From Myxococcaceae bacterium (GTDB lineage Bacteria > Myxococcota > Myxococcia > Myxococcales > Myxococcaceae), in assembly GCA_019694575.1 (NCBI GenBank), contig JAIBBR010000013.1, positions 1 through 56,515 of the forward strand: a stretch of DNA of 56,515 nt. Reading direction: 5' to 3'. Positions 43,372 to 52,180 of this stretch are shown here, in pieces; position 1 is the stretch's first letter, and each line of letters begins with the position of its first letter. Below the pieces are notes generated by a model. That model worked only from the letters and a program-made list of their open reading frames with translations, was not told where the DNA came from and did no database searches. Both the position numbers and the translations under genes were made by a program.

Positions 43372-45371
43372 AACGATTTGTGCCAGTGCTCGCCGTTCTT
43401 CTTCTCACGAATGCAGGCTGCTTCGATTTCGAGGGCGCCTACAAAGCCTGTTACGACACGCAGCGCTGCAAGGAAACCGCGGCCGGCGCACCGGTCGTCG
43501 TCGCCACCGTGCCTGCGCAGCGCGCCGAAAATGTCGAAGCCAGCACTCTCATTCAAATCACTTTCGACAAAGCCATGGAGCCCACCAGCGTCATTGCCAC
43601 CCTGACTCCGGCGGTCAATCTCATTGCCCCGTCATGGAATACAGAAGGAACGACGGTGACCTTCACCCCAGAATCACCGCTCGCCTTCGCGACGTCTTAC
43701 ACTGTTCGGCTCGAAGGCAAGGCGACCGACGGAGGAAAGCTCGCCGCGACCGACATTGCGACGTTCACCGTGAAGGCGGCGCCGCAGGGGCCCACTTTGG
43801 TCAGCAGCACCCCCGTCAACGGTGCCAACCTGGTACCCCTGACCATCGGCCTGTCGCTCACCTTCAGCGCCCCGGTCAGCCCCAACGGCTTCGTGGCCAT
43901 TACCGCGCCTGCCGTGTTTCTCGGCAACCCTCAGTGGGCCAGCGATCAACTGACCGTCACCTACCCCTCGGCCAGCGCATACTTGCCCAACACGCACTAC
44001 ACGGTGACTTTCGCTGGCAAAGGCACTGACGAACGGGCCATCGTTCAACCGATGCCCGCGCTCGCTTTCGACACTGTCGTCGATGTGGTGCCACCCACCG
44101 TTCAGTCGACCACGCCCGCGAACGGAGCGACTGACGTCTCGGTATCTGCGGTGCCTTCTCTCACCTTCTCAGAAGAGATGGTTCCCAGCAGCGTGCTTTC
44201 TTCAGCCACTGTCTCGCCGGCAGACGCAGGCTGTCAGTGGTCTATCGACTCCACCAACCGAATTCTCACCTGTCAGCATGCTGCGGCGTTCGCCGACGAT
44301 GCCGGGTACACCATTTCGATTGGGGCCGGCGCTACCGACTTGGCGGGCAACCATTTGCAAAATGCCTTTTCATACAACTTCAAAACGGGCTTGGCCCCTG
44401 ACGTGACACCACCCACAGTGGTGAGCACCACGCCCTCTGCGGGTGCCACGGGGGTTGATCCCGCGGCGCCTCTTTCGGTCACCTTCTCAGAGCCGATGGA
44501 CCCTGCATCGACCCAGAGCGCCCTGTCGATGACGTCGCCCAGCGGCACGACGAAGGTAAACGTCAATTGGTCGGTTGATAACAAGACCGTCACGTTCAAC
44601 CTGTCACCCTTGCCGCCGCTCAATACGAATGTCAGTTGGGAAATTGGGACAGGGGCCGCCGACACTTCGGGCAACACGTTGGCTGCCGCGGTGAGCCGAA
44701 CCTACAAAACATGGAGACTCGTGACACGCACGCTCCCCACGGACAGTACGCTCGATGGAGACATGTACCAGACCACCACGACTACGACCGAACAGGGACC
44801 GCGCGCCGTCGTCGGAGGCACCAACAACCCGACCACTTTTCGGGTGTTCTTCTCGTTCGACATGAGCCCCGTCTTTTCAGATTCGCCCCTTGCGTTTCAG
44901 TCGGCCTCACTCGACATCTACCAAGACGCGCATATCGACACCCGTTGCACCCAAAGTGGCTGCATCGCCGACAACTATTCGCCGTTTCAGTCGGTGACCG
45001 CACCCGCCCATGGCCCAGTGGTCGTCGAAAATGTCGAGTACGGAACGGCGCTCGATGACACCGATTGGGCGGTGGTTCCCGTGGCCGCTGGCGGGCTGAC
45101 GACGGTTGCGCTGAGCAGACAGTTTGACACGTACAACGGCCTGAGCACCGACCTGCCCCATTCGGCGAACGTGCTGGCCTGGTTCACCACCCAGTTCTCC
45201 CAGTGGAATGGCAGCGCCGCTTCTGCGGACCGTTACGTTCAATTTCGCGTGAGATGTACAAATGAAACCTTCACCTCGTCGGGCGTCACCTGGGGCCGGG
45301 TTGCTCTTCGCACCGGTGAGAACCCCAACCTGCCCAGCACCGGTCTCACCGTCACCTATTACGCTCCGTAG
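43368..45371 (+). CDS. Big_5-type Ig-repeat lipoprotein
   Basis: 667 residues. The signal peptide ends at lipobox L-T-N-A-G-C (Cys18). Four Ig-like Big_5 (SbsA-type) repeats follow with P-A-x-x-A-x-x-V/N-V-x-x-x, L-x-I-T-F-D/S-x-x-M-x-P-x-S-V and terminal A-T-D-x-x-G-N-x-L signatures (about 42-150, 155-240, 240-345, 350-450). The last about 215 residues form a separate module with L-D-I-Y-Q-D-A-H-I-D-T and F-R-V-R-C-T, reminiscent of a carbohydrate-binding or DNRLRE-type jelly roll. Surface-exposed; function unknown. Second gene of its operon. Confidence 0.82.
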   Translation: MKRFVPVLAVLLLTNAGCFDFEGAYKACYDTQRCKETAAGAPVVVATVPAQRAENVEASTLIQITFDKAMEPTSVIATLTPAVNLIAPSWNTEGTTVTFTPESPLAFATSYTVRLEGKATDGGKLAATDIATFTVKAAPQGPTLVSSTPVNGANLVPLTIGLSLTFSAPVSPNGFVAITAPAVFLGNPQWASDQLTVTYPSASAYLPNTHYTVTFAGKGTDERAIVQPMPALAFDTVVDVVPPTVQSTTPANGATDVSVSAVPSLTFSEEMVPSSVLSSATVSPADAGCQWSIDSTNRILTCQHAAAFADDAGYTISIGAGATDLAGNHLQNAFSYNFKTGLAPDVTPPTVVSTTPSAGATGVDPAAPLSVTFSEPMDPASTQSALSMTSPSGTTKVNVNWSVDNKTVTFNLSPLPPLNTNVSWEIGTGAADTSGNTLAAAVSRTYKTWRLVTRTLPTDSTLDGDMYQTTTTTTEQGPRAVVGGTNNPTTFRVFFSFDMSPVFSDSPLAFQSASLDIYQDAHIDTRCTQSGCIADNYSPFQSVTAPAHGPVVVENVEYGTALDDTDWAVVPVAAGGLTTVALSRQFDTYNGLSTDLPHSANVLAWFTTQFSQWNGSAASADRYVQFRVRCTNETFTSSGVTWGRVALRTGENPNLPSTGLTVTYYAP

Positions 45372-45454
45372 GCAGTACCCAATACGCGAGCGTGGAAACA
45401 CGCGCGTAGTGGCGCTCGCCCAGCTGCGTAGTGTGCCGGTTCGAGAGTTCGCAG

Positions 45455-45496
45455 GTGAGTGCCAATACGGTCATTAGGCACCGCAACGGCACTCAC
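45455..45496. terminator. Inverted repeat between convergent genes
   Basis: GTGAGTGCC / GGCACTCAC, perfect 9-bp arms separated by 24 nt, between the convergent ends of the Big_5 lipoprotein and the cupredoxin-like gene. Terminator is the simplest reading; there is no U-run. Confidence 0.4.
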
Positions 45497-45558
45497 TTGG
45501 CCGACGCGCAGGTACGTTGGTGCGGTGTCATACGCCGCTAGCCGTCGAAACACCTGCA

Positions 45559-46482
45559 TCAGTCTGCGTACGAGCCGTAGCTCTGACCGCTCTTATTCTT
45601 ATGCGAGCCGGCTTCAACCACTTGAAGCTCGAAGGCCACCTCGGCCCCGGCAGTCGTGACGTTTACATCTTTGAGCACGATTTTCTGCCCGCCCGCCCAC
45701 GCGCCGATTTTTCGCTGACCGACCGGCACATCGTCGAGTCGAAAGGTGCCATCGCTCTGCACCTTGGCGAGGTACACACCCGGCGCAACCAGCACCGAAG
45801 CGCTCATCTTCGAATGAATGTTGCAGAAAATATCGATGACTCCGGGGGCTTGCGCCACGTACGAGCGCGGCGGTTCACCACTGCGCGAATTGCCCACGTC
45901 GAACGAATTTCCCGCTGAGACCGAGAAGACGTTGTGAAAAATGTTGTCGTAGTTGGCGAACTTCAACTTCGTGCCGCGAGGCACCGCTGCAAACCGAGGA
46001 ACAAACTGCTTGTCTTCTTGTTTGATCTCGAATTCGCCTGAAGCCGACCCCTTCAGGTCTTCAACGAAAACCCAGGCCGGCGCTGAGCCGCGGGTGAAAG
46101 TGACCTTCCCCGACACGGCGCCGGTGGGGCTTGAGGCGCGGCCAGCATGGGCCTTGGTCGGACGCGCAGAAGCCGCCGCCGAGGAAGCAACCGGGTCGGG
46201 CTCGGCTACCGGCGGCGCGGCTGCACGGCTGGGCTCAACAGGCGCCACTTCACCCGCCGACACTTCGCCCTTCGCCAGCTTCAACAACACTGCGTACTGC
46301 TGCTGTTGCAGCTCAATCATGCGCACCAACAACGCACGCTGCTGATCAAGCTCGCGTTGCAAGCGGGCAATTTCATCACGCGCCGACTTCACCACTTTGC
46401 CGTCTTTCACTTTACCCACTTCGCCCTGGGCCACCGCCGCGAATGCCACCAACAAGACGACCATCATCAGGCTGCGCTTCAT
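45559..46482 (-). CDS. Cupredoxin-like protein with coiled-coil N-terminus
   Basis: 307 residues. ATG 46482 has AGAGGAG upstream. Sec signal 1-19. A short coiled coil (about 33-70, R-L-Q-R-E-L-D-Q-Q-R, I-E-L-Q-Q-Q-Q) and a Pro/Ala linker precede a cupredoxin-like fold. Copper ligand candidates are His183 (I-F-H-N-V-F) and C220-x2-H223-x2-M226 (F-C-N-I-H-S-K-M), a complete type-1 set. A carboxypeptidase-regulatory-like end follows (S-D-G-T-F-R-L-D-D-V-P-V-G). A periplasmic electron carrier that could serve the di-haem peroxidase-like protein encoded two genes upstream. Last gene of the five-gene operon, 28 nt after the porin-like gene. Confidence 0.82.
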   Translation of the reverse strand: MKRSLMMVVLLVAFAAVAQGEVGKVKDGKVVKSARDEIARLQRELDQQRALLVRMIELQQQQYAVLLKLAKGEVSAGEVAPVEPSRAAAPPVAEPDPVASSAAASARPTKAHAGRASSPTGAVSGKVTFTRGSAPAWVFVEDLKGSASGEFEIKQEDKQFVPRFAAVPRGTKLKFANYDNIFHNVFSVSAGNSFDVGNSRSGEPPRSYVAQAPGVIDIFCNIHSKMSASVLVAPGVYLAKVQSDGTFRLDDVPVGQRKIGAWAGGQKIVLKDVNVTTAGAEVAFELQVVEAGSHKNKSGQSYGSYAD

Positions 46483-46510
46483 CGTTCTTCTCCTCTAAGC
46501 GTCATCAGTT

Positions 46511-47878
46511 TCAGTACGAGAGCACCAGCGAGCTGGTGAAGACGTCGTTGGCAAACTCGGGAACGCCTCCGTACTCACCGTTCTTCAAATATTCGGCCTT
46601 CAATGAAACGTTCTCGTTGAACGTCAGCCGCACGCCGACCACGCCGCGCCACGAACGCGTTAGGTACAGCCGTTCAGTTCCCAGTGACACCAACGCGTCA
46701 CGCAGCTCGGCGCGCGCCAACACTCCGATGACCGAAGTAATCAGCCAGTCGACTTCGAGGTACCCGCCCAAGTTCAGGTTCAACGTGTAGACATCGTCGA
46801 GCGGCTTGCCCTTCGAAAAACCGCGCAGGTACTGCCCTTTCACCGTGACGGGGCCTTTGTTCCACAACAGGTCGACACCGACGAACCACATCGCGTCGAG
46901 GCTGTCGCGCGCGCGGTCTTGCGGCCCATACATACCCGAGAGGCCCAGCTCGAGCTCGCCCCAAAACGGAGGGCGAATCGCCACGCGCCCCGAGAACGTT
47001 TTGCCGGCGTTCGAGTCAGTCTCGTCATAAAAATGAAAGCGCTCTTGCGTCGACGAGCCGTTGGTGAACGCCAGCGCAATGGTGAGCAAGTCATCGGCAA
47101 ACAACTTGGTGCGCGCCTTCACCCCCAGGGGAGTACCCACCGTGTACCGCGCCAGCAGCGTCGGCGTAATACCGAACCGCTGAATGGCCCGCCGCTCGCG
47201 GTACTCAATGCCGAGAACTGAATCGAATTTGCCTACGAAGAACGACGTGCGCTTGTCGTCAAAGGGGGTCCATTCGAGCTGCACCAAGTCGACGTCGAGC
47301 GTGTCACCCAACGCAAAGTCGACACCGGTGCGCGGAGTGAAATTGACCGCCGCGCTAAACAACACGTCTTCGGTAAACGCTGCCCGAATACCGAAGGTGA
47401 CCTCGTTCAAAATGAACCCCGGGGCGCCCTTCGAGCGAATACCGTCGAACCGACGCACACCTGGGGCGTCGCCCAAGTCAGCGACTTCGCCGCGGCTGTT
47501 GACCGCCGGTCCGAGAATGTCTCCCAAGAAGACCCAGGCATAGCGCCCGGCATACTTTGGGAACACCCGGTTCCCAAAGTCTTGCACGTAACCCACACCC
47601 GTACCGGTCGGCGCGAAGAAACCAAAGTCTGCGTAGCCAAACGGCGTCACCGACAGGCCCGTCTTCACCCCCTGCACGGGGGGTGGCGTGGCCAACTCGG
47701 CGCTCGACGGCTGCTGCTTCGCTTCGAGCGCACGCACGCGCTCCTCGAGCGTCAACGCAACTGGCTCTTCGTAAAGAATGTCTCCGTCTTCGGTTTCGAT
47801 TTCGCCCGAAGCGGGTGCAGCCGCTTCAGTGGCCAAGAGCGAGAGCAACAGCGGCGTCAGCATGAGAGCGGCGCTCAT
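46511..47878 (-). CDS. Outer-membrane beta-barrel (porin-like)
   Basis: 455 residues. Signal peptide at about 1-21. A short coiled-coil stretch (E-E-R-V-R-A-L-E-A-K-Q) is followed by a barrel of alternating strands with many aromatic ends (F-G-Y-A-D-F-G-F-F, R-Y-A-W-V-F-L-G-D, Y-T-V-G-T-P-L-G-V-K-A-R) and closing F-T-S-S-L-V-L-S-Y. The terminal aromatic is typical for BAM insertion. Start overlaps the peroxidase-like gene as ATGA. May admit substrate to the periplasmic redox proteins of the same operon. Confidence 0.82.
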   Translation of the reverse strand: MSAALMLTPLLLSLLATEAAAPASGEIETEDGDILYEEPVALTLEERVRALEAKQQPSSAELATPPPVQGVKTGLSVTPFGYADFGFFAPTGTGVGYVQDFGNRVFPKYAGRYAWVFLGDILGPAVNSRGEVADLGDAPGVRRFDGIRSKGAPGFILNEVTFGIRAAFTEDVLFSAAVNFTPRTGVDFALGDTLDVDLVQLEWTPFDDKRTSFFVGKFDSVLGIEYRERRAIQRFGITPTLLARYTVGTPLGVKARTKLFADDLLTIALAFTNGSSTQERFHFYDETDSNAGKTFSGRVAIRPPFWGELELGLSGMYGPQDRARDSLDAMWFVGVDLLWNKGPVTVKGQYLRGFSKGKPLDDVYTLNLNLGGYLEVDWLITSVIGVLARAELRDALVSLGTERLYLTRSWRGVVGVRLTFNENVSLKAEYLKNGEYGGVPEFANDVFTSSLVLSY

Positions 47879-49458
47879 GGCAGCACCGGAGCGGTGACGA
47901 GCGCGTCGGGCAACGGCTGGCCGGTGAGCGCGTCGAGAAACGAAACCAGATCGCTCTGTTCGGCGTCGGTGAGATAGAGCGGCCTGATACGAGCGCTCTT
48001 GGTGCCCGAAAACCCACTCGAAGCCCCTCCGCGGTTGTAGGCGTCGACTACCTGCTCAAGCGTCTCGTAGGCTCCGTCGTGCATGTACGGGGCAGTCAAG
48101 GCCACGTCACGCAACGATGGCGTGCGCCAGGTTCCCTTCAAGTCGTCAGAGAGCACGAGGTCGAGATAAGCCTGACGTGAGGTGTCGGTCGGGTCATCGC
48201 TGAAAGAGCTGGTGCGCAAAAAACCGTTGGCCTTGAGCTTCTTGATGCCGTCATACCCACCCCACGGCAGGCAATTGGTGCCGTTGACACAGTCACAGAC
48301 ACCACCCGCCGGGCAATCGCGCTCTGTCGGCACCGGGTCGCCCGACGACGGCACACCCACGTTGTACAGCCCGCTGTCTGAAAAAAGCGGCGTGCTGTGA
48401 CATTCGACACACGAGGCCTTGCCGACAAACAACCGCGCACCACGTTTTTGTGCGTCTGTCAGCGCCGTGCTTTTGGGCCCTTCGGCGATGAAGCGGTCGA
48501 AGGCCGAGTCGGTGCTGACGAGGGTGTGCTCATACGCGGCGATGGCTTTGGCGAAATTGACATAAGCGCGGGTCACCAGCGCCTGATCTGCCGGGGCCAT
48601 GCAGTCCCACGCGTCACGAAAAGGCTCGCTGGCGCGCCCCGCCTGGCAGCCGCGAACCGCACCCGGTCTGCCCTGAAGGGGAAACCGCGGCCAACACTGG
48701 GGCACGGGGCTGCCCGTGTCGTTGGCCTGCTCGACACAGTCGGGTGGGCAGGCGCCCGCCACCAGCACGCACTGAAACGCCCGTGGGTTGGCTGAGCCAT
48801 CGACGAGCGTCGCCGGTTCGGTCATCGACGAGCTGGTGGCGAAGTCAGGCAAAAAATCGAGTGTGTACCCGTCGGCCCCAAAGACAGCCGCGTACTCGGC
48901 GGCGTACTTCTGCTTGAGCAGCCAAACCACTTTGAGCCGGTTCGAGCCCATCGAGAAAAAGCTCTCGGTCACCGCGACGATTTGAGCCCACAGCGAGTCG
49001 GTGCGCGCGTTCCAGTAGATGATTTTGTAGTGGCCGGCGTTGACGGTCTGCTGCCCGTTGACGTCGTACCAACCCGCGCCGATAGACACCCGGTTGGGCA
49101 CCGAGGTGAAGTCTGCGCCCGCGCGCCTTGGGTCATGGCAGGTAGCGCAAGAAATACCCGACGGTTGGCCGGCCGCCGCGCGCGCATAGGGTACCGGCCG
49201 GCGCAGCGAATCAAGCAGGGTGGCATTTCCCGAAAAACGGGCGTCGAAGTATAGCTTTTGGCCCAACCGCGCCGCGTCTTCGCGGGTTGAGTATTTATTC
49301 GACGGGTCTGCGGGAACCGGCCCCAAACCACTTAGGGCGCTCAGCCGCGACCATTCGCCAGCGGTGAAGTCGCAACCGGGAACATCGCAGACGGCTTTAT
49401 CGACGAAGCCGCAGCCCGCCAAGAGGACGGCAACCGAGACCACCCACCAAGACCTCAT
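47875..49458 (-). CDS. Di-haem cytochrome c peroxidase/MauG-family lipoprotein
   Basis: 527 residues; ATG 49458 lies in an ATGA overlap with the upstream gene. Signal peptide and lipobox V-L-L-A-G-C (Cys16). Two c-type haem sites: C104-A-T-C-H108 and C350-V-E-C-H354. The distal haem-ligand region is P-Y-M-H-D-G-A-Y-E-T-L, as in the family, and L-x-G-Q-K-L-Y-F-D-A-R-F-S-G matches the N-terminal haem fold. An insertion at about 222-290 adds six Cys (C230, C237, C241, C255, C271, C286), making it longer than normal peroxidases of about 320-400 residues. Reduces peroxide or oxidises a protein/small-molecule substrate in the periplasm. Confidence 0.93.
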   Translation of the reverse strand: MRSWWVVSVAVLLAGCGFVDKAVCDVPGCDFTAGEWSRLSALSGLGPVPADPSNKYSTREDAARLGQKLYFDARFSGNATLLDSLRRPVPYARAAAGQPSGISCATCHDPRRAGADFTSVPNRVSIGAGWYDVNGQQTVNAGHYKIIYWNARTDSLWAQIVAVTESFFSMGSNRLKVVWLLKQKYAAEYAAVFGADGYTLDFLPDFATSSSMTEPATLVDGSANPRAFQCVLVAGACPPDCVEQANDTGSPVPQCWPRFPLQGRPGAVRGCQAGRASEPFRDAWDCMAPADQALVTRAYVNFAKAIAAYEHTLVSTDSAFDRFIAEGPKSTALTDAQKRGARLFVGKASCVECHSTPLFSDSGLYNVGVPSSGDPVPTERDCPAGGVCDCVNGTNCLPWGGYDGIKKLKANGFLRTSSFSDDPTDTSRQAYLDLVLSDDLKGTWRTPSLRDVALTAPYMHDGAYETLEQVVDAYNRGGASSGFSGTKSARIRPLYLTDAEQSDLVSFLDALTGQPLPDALVTAPVLP

Positions 49459-50315
49459 CGGCTGCCTCGGGCGACCGCGAGAACAGCGAATAGCAGCGCG
49501 GCTCCGAGCGCTGCCCACCCCAGCGTCACTTCAGGGTCTTCGGTTTTGCCCACCTTCGCCGCGAGCAGAATTTTCACCGGAGGCATCGCAGTGCCCACGT
49601 CAACCGTACGGTGAACATGGGTGTTGACGTCTTGCCCCGCAGCAAGGGCCACGAGCGCCTTGGCGTCGTCGTCGGCAGCTTGTGCAGATTTGATCACCTT
49701 GCCTTCGCTGGTGAAGGCAATCGCCACGTCGGCTGCGGCGGCATAGCCGTCGAGCGTCTTGGCGTCGAGGGCGTCACCGACCACGACAATGGCGATGAGC
49801 TGGTTACCCTGCCGCACCGCCGCTCCTGCCACCTCAGTCAACTGACCATCGAGCAGCCACCGACTGCCTACACCGCCCTCGCTGGTCAACACCGCTTTCA
49901 CCAGCGACGACGACGACAAATCGGCACCCTTCAGGCTTGGGCCACCTACCACGGCCGCCACCCGGCCTTTGGGGGTCAACAACGCATGCAACGACTTGCG
50001 GTCAAGCGTCTGCATGTCGGTGAAGGTGTCGACCAGCGTCGGCTCGTCGAGCGAATCGAGCACGGTTTGCCGAATGCGCTGGTCGCCCGCGAGCATCTCG
50101 GCCGCTCCCAACAAGTGCTTGGCCTGGAGCGCCTGGTGCGCGGCCAATAGCTTCTCGGCGGCATCGAGTCGCGCCATGGCCCCTTTCAATTGCTCGGCCT
50201 GGTGGGTGCGCCGACCCTGCATGAACAAGCCGGTTGCCACCAGCACACCGACCGCGGCCAGCACGAGGTTGGTGGAGCGGCCTAACTTCGTGGTGTGAAT
50301 CTGCTTGGCGCTCAT
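49455..50315 (-). CDS. Two-TM protein with periplasmic sensor-like domain
   Basis: 286 residues from ATG 50315, overlapping the kinase stop as ATGA. TM1 at about 15-33 (L-V-L-A-A-V-G-V-L-V-A-T-G-L-F), a periplasmic domain 40-262, TM2 at about 264-280. The loop starts with a helical hairpin and continues as an alpha/beta fold (D-T-F-T-D-M-Q-T-L-D, G-R-V-A-A-V-V-G-G, L-L-D-G-Q-L-T-E-V-A-G-A-A-V) with a Cache/PAS-like look. No cytosolic output domain. Its partner output is likely the kinase encoded immediately upstream. Specific ligand unknown. Confidence 0.72.
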   Translation of the reverse strand: MSAKQIHTTKLGRSTNLVLAAVGVLVATGLFMQGRRTHQAEQLKGAMARLDAAEKLLAAHQALQAKHLLGAAEMLAGDQRIRQTVLDSLDEPTLVDTFTDMQTLDRKSLHALLTPKGRVAAVVGGPSLKGADLSSSSLVKAVLTSEGGVGSRWLLDGQLTEVAGAAVRQGNQLIAIVVVGDALDAKTLDGYAAAADVAIAFTSEGKVIKSAQAADDDAKALVALAAGQDVNTHVHRTVDVGTAMPPVKILLAAKVGKTEDPEVTLGWAALGAALLFAVLAVARGSR

Positions 50316-51790
50316 GGCTTGGCTGGGCCGAAGCGCAAGGTGCGCTCGACCGTTTCTCCTGGCTTTAGGGTGACGAACTGACTGACCGGGTCGAAGCCGA
50401 CATGCTGCAGCTGAACGTCGAGCGGCACGTCGGTGGGCAGCTCGGCGAAGGTGGCGGGAGTGACTTTTCCGGTTGGCTCGCCGCCCAAAAAAACCATTGC
50501 CCCCGGCGGCACGCTGGTAATTGCCAGCGCCCCCGCGGGCACCGTTGCCGGAGCAGGTGCAGGCTGTGGCAGTGAAGCCAGTGCTCCCACCGCCATCACC
50601 ACCGCCGCCGCGGCGCCAAAAACAGCCGTGTGCCACCAAGGCCGTCGCACCGAAGTGACTTGCCCTCGGCTGATCACCGCTTGAGAGCCGCCCGAGACGA
50701 GCTCCGCAAACGCATCGTCGAGAGCCAAGACGGAGTCGAGCGTGAGGCGAAGGTTCACGCCCCGGGCCATCGATTTTTTGAGCTGCGCGCGGCGCTCGCC
50801 GAACGCAGCCTGCAGCCAGGCGCCGAGGTCTTTCGTGCTCTGCCGAGTACGCGTGCTCAAATAGTCTTCGAGCGCCTCGTGCATTTCGGCCGCGGTTTGA
50901 AAGCGGCTGTCGGGTTCGCGCGCCAGTGCCTTGATCACGATCGCCTCGAGGGCAGGGTCGATTTCGGGCCGAGTGGTGCGCAGCGCGAAGATCTCGCCGA
51001 CCGCAGCGGCCGCCAGCGTGGCGGGCAGTGTGTCCATCATGAAGAGCCGGCGACCCGCCAACAGCTCCCACAGCACAATGCCCAGGCCGTACACGTCGGT
51101 GCGGCGATCGACCGGCGCCCGCGTCACCTGCTCGGGAGCAAAGTACGCCGGCTTGCCCTTCATCATGCCGCCCTCGGTGCGGTAGCCGTTGTTGCCTGCC
51201 TTGGCGATGCCGAAGTCGACGATTTTCACTTGGCCGTAGTAGGTGACGATGATGTTCGACGGGCTCACATCGCGGTGCACCAGGCTCAACGGCACACCGT
51301 TGGGGTCGGTTACCTCATGTGCGAAGTGCAGGCCTTCGGCAGCGGCAGAAATGATGGCCGCGGCGACGTCGGGGTCACACAGTTCTCCCCTCGACTCGAT
51401 GAGGGTCATGGCGCGGTGAAGGTCCTCACCGGGCAGGTACTCCATGGTGAGGTAGTAGCGGCCGTCGCAGTGGCCGACGTCGTAGATGCGAACGATGTTG
51501 GCGTGATCAAGGCCCGCGGCGAGTCGCGCCTCGTCGAGAAACATTTGCACGTATCGCTCATCACCCGTCAGGGCGGGGAGCACCCGCTTGAGCGCGACCA
51601 CTTTCGAAAAACCAGCGACGCCTTCTGCTTCGTGAACCGCGAGGCTGAGCTCGGCCATGCCGCCGCGCGCCAACGGGCCGACGATGGAATACTTACCAAA
51701 ACGCTCGACGGAGCCCGCTTGTCTCACCGAGGTGAGGTCGGCTCCTGGGGGTATCGGGCGAAGGGGGTTTTGTTCGGGTTCGTTCGACAT
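50312..51790 (-). CDS. Ser/Thr protein kinase with TM helix and PEGA domain
   Basis: 492 residues. Kinase domain about 34-310: Gly-rich loop A-R-G-G-M-A-E-L, Lys68 in V-A-L-K, catalytic H172-R-D-V-S-P-S-N, D192-F-G, A218-P-E, all intact, so it should be active. One helix at about 398-418 crosses the membrane. A PEGA domain (S-V-P-P-G-A-M-V-F-L-G-G, V-T-P-A-T-F) faces the periplasm. First gene of the operon; starts at ATG 51790 without a good ribosome site. Expected to receive input through the membrane with the two-TM protein and regulate cytosolic targets. Confidence 0.93.
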   Translation of the reverse strand: MSNEPEQNPLRPIPPGADLTSVRQAGSVERFGKYSIVGPLARGGMAELSLAVHEAEGVAGFSKVVALKRVLPALTGDERYVQMFLDEARLAAGLDHANIVRIYDVGHCDGRYYLTMEYLPGEDLHRAMTLIESRGELCDPDVAAAIISAAAEGLHFAHEVTDPNGVPLSLVHRDVSPSNIIVTYYGQVKIVDFGIAKAGNNGYRTEGGMMKGKPAYFAPEQVTRAPVDRRTDVYGLGIVLWELLAGRRLFMMDTLPATLAAAAVGEIFALRTTRPEIDPALEAIVIKALAREPDSRFQTAAEMHEALEDYLSTRTRQSTKDLGAWLQAAFGERRAQLKKSMARGVNLRLTLDSVLALDDAFAELVSGGSQAVISRGQVTSVRRPWWHTAVFGAAAAVVMAVGALASLPQPAPAPATVPAGALAITSVPPGAMVFLGGEPTGKVTPATFAELPTDVPLDVQLQHVGFDPVSQFVTLKPGETVERTLRFGPAKP

Positions 51791-52180
51791 GCGTCAAAAA
51801 GGGAGCGCGAAGAGCGTAGCGGCGCGTGCGGTAAGGGGGGAAGAATCTTCTCGACGCGAAACGGAAGACAAGAAAAAGAAAGTCGGGGGCGCAAGGAAAG
51901 TTGGCAGCAGCCGCTCTGGCAAGGTGCTGCCCAGCTTGTCAAGCCGAGATTGAAGCGCAGGGGCGAGGGTTGCAGGCCCGCGCCATCGACATCGCGAGTC
52001 TTTTTCATGCGACGAGCGCCTTTGCAGATCATGGACCAGGGCTTTGCTCGGCACAGGGGGTTGAAATGAGACCACCGCAATCGCGGCATCGTTGATGTGT
52101 CTGAGACACGTCTGAGACAGTGACCGATGATGCGCAGCGTGGGTGTGCTTGCCACGCAATTCGGCATTGCAAAGACGTGA
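51791..52180. other. Intergenic region upstream of the kinase operon (390 bp)
   Basis: Holds no convincing gene. Short frames here lack ribosome sites and protein-like composition. It must contain the promoter of the kinase operon (minus strand); no -35/-10 pair stands out. It also contains a tandem palindrome (52099-52118), listed separately. Confidence 0.6.
52099..52118. promoter_or_regulatory. Tandem palindromes GTCTGAGAC
   Basis: GTCTGAGAC occurs at 52099-52107 and 52110-52118, starts 11 bp apart (one helical turn). Each is a 4-bp inverted repeat around a central G. A dimeric regulator site for the kinase operon is plausible; it is about 310 bp from that start. Confidence 0.45.

Noticed and set aside
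45440..45452. GGTTCGAG resembling a tRNA T-loop
   Set aside because: No matching T-stem, anticodon arm or acceptor stem around it.
50316..51071. N-terminal extension that would make the two-TM protein 538 residues
   Set aside because: It lies inside the kinase gene in another frame; ATG 50315 with an ATGA overlap is the natural start.
50630..52069. A 479-codon plus-strand frame opposite the kinase gene
   Set aside because: Shadow of the kinase; the real gene is set by intact kinase motifs.
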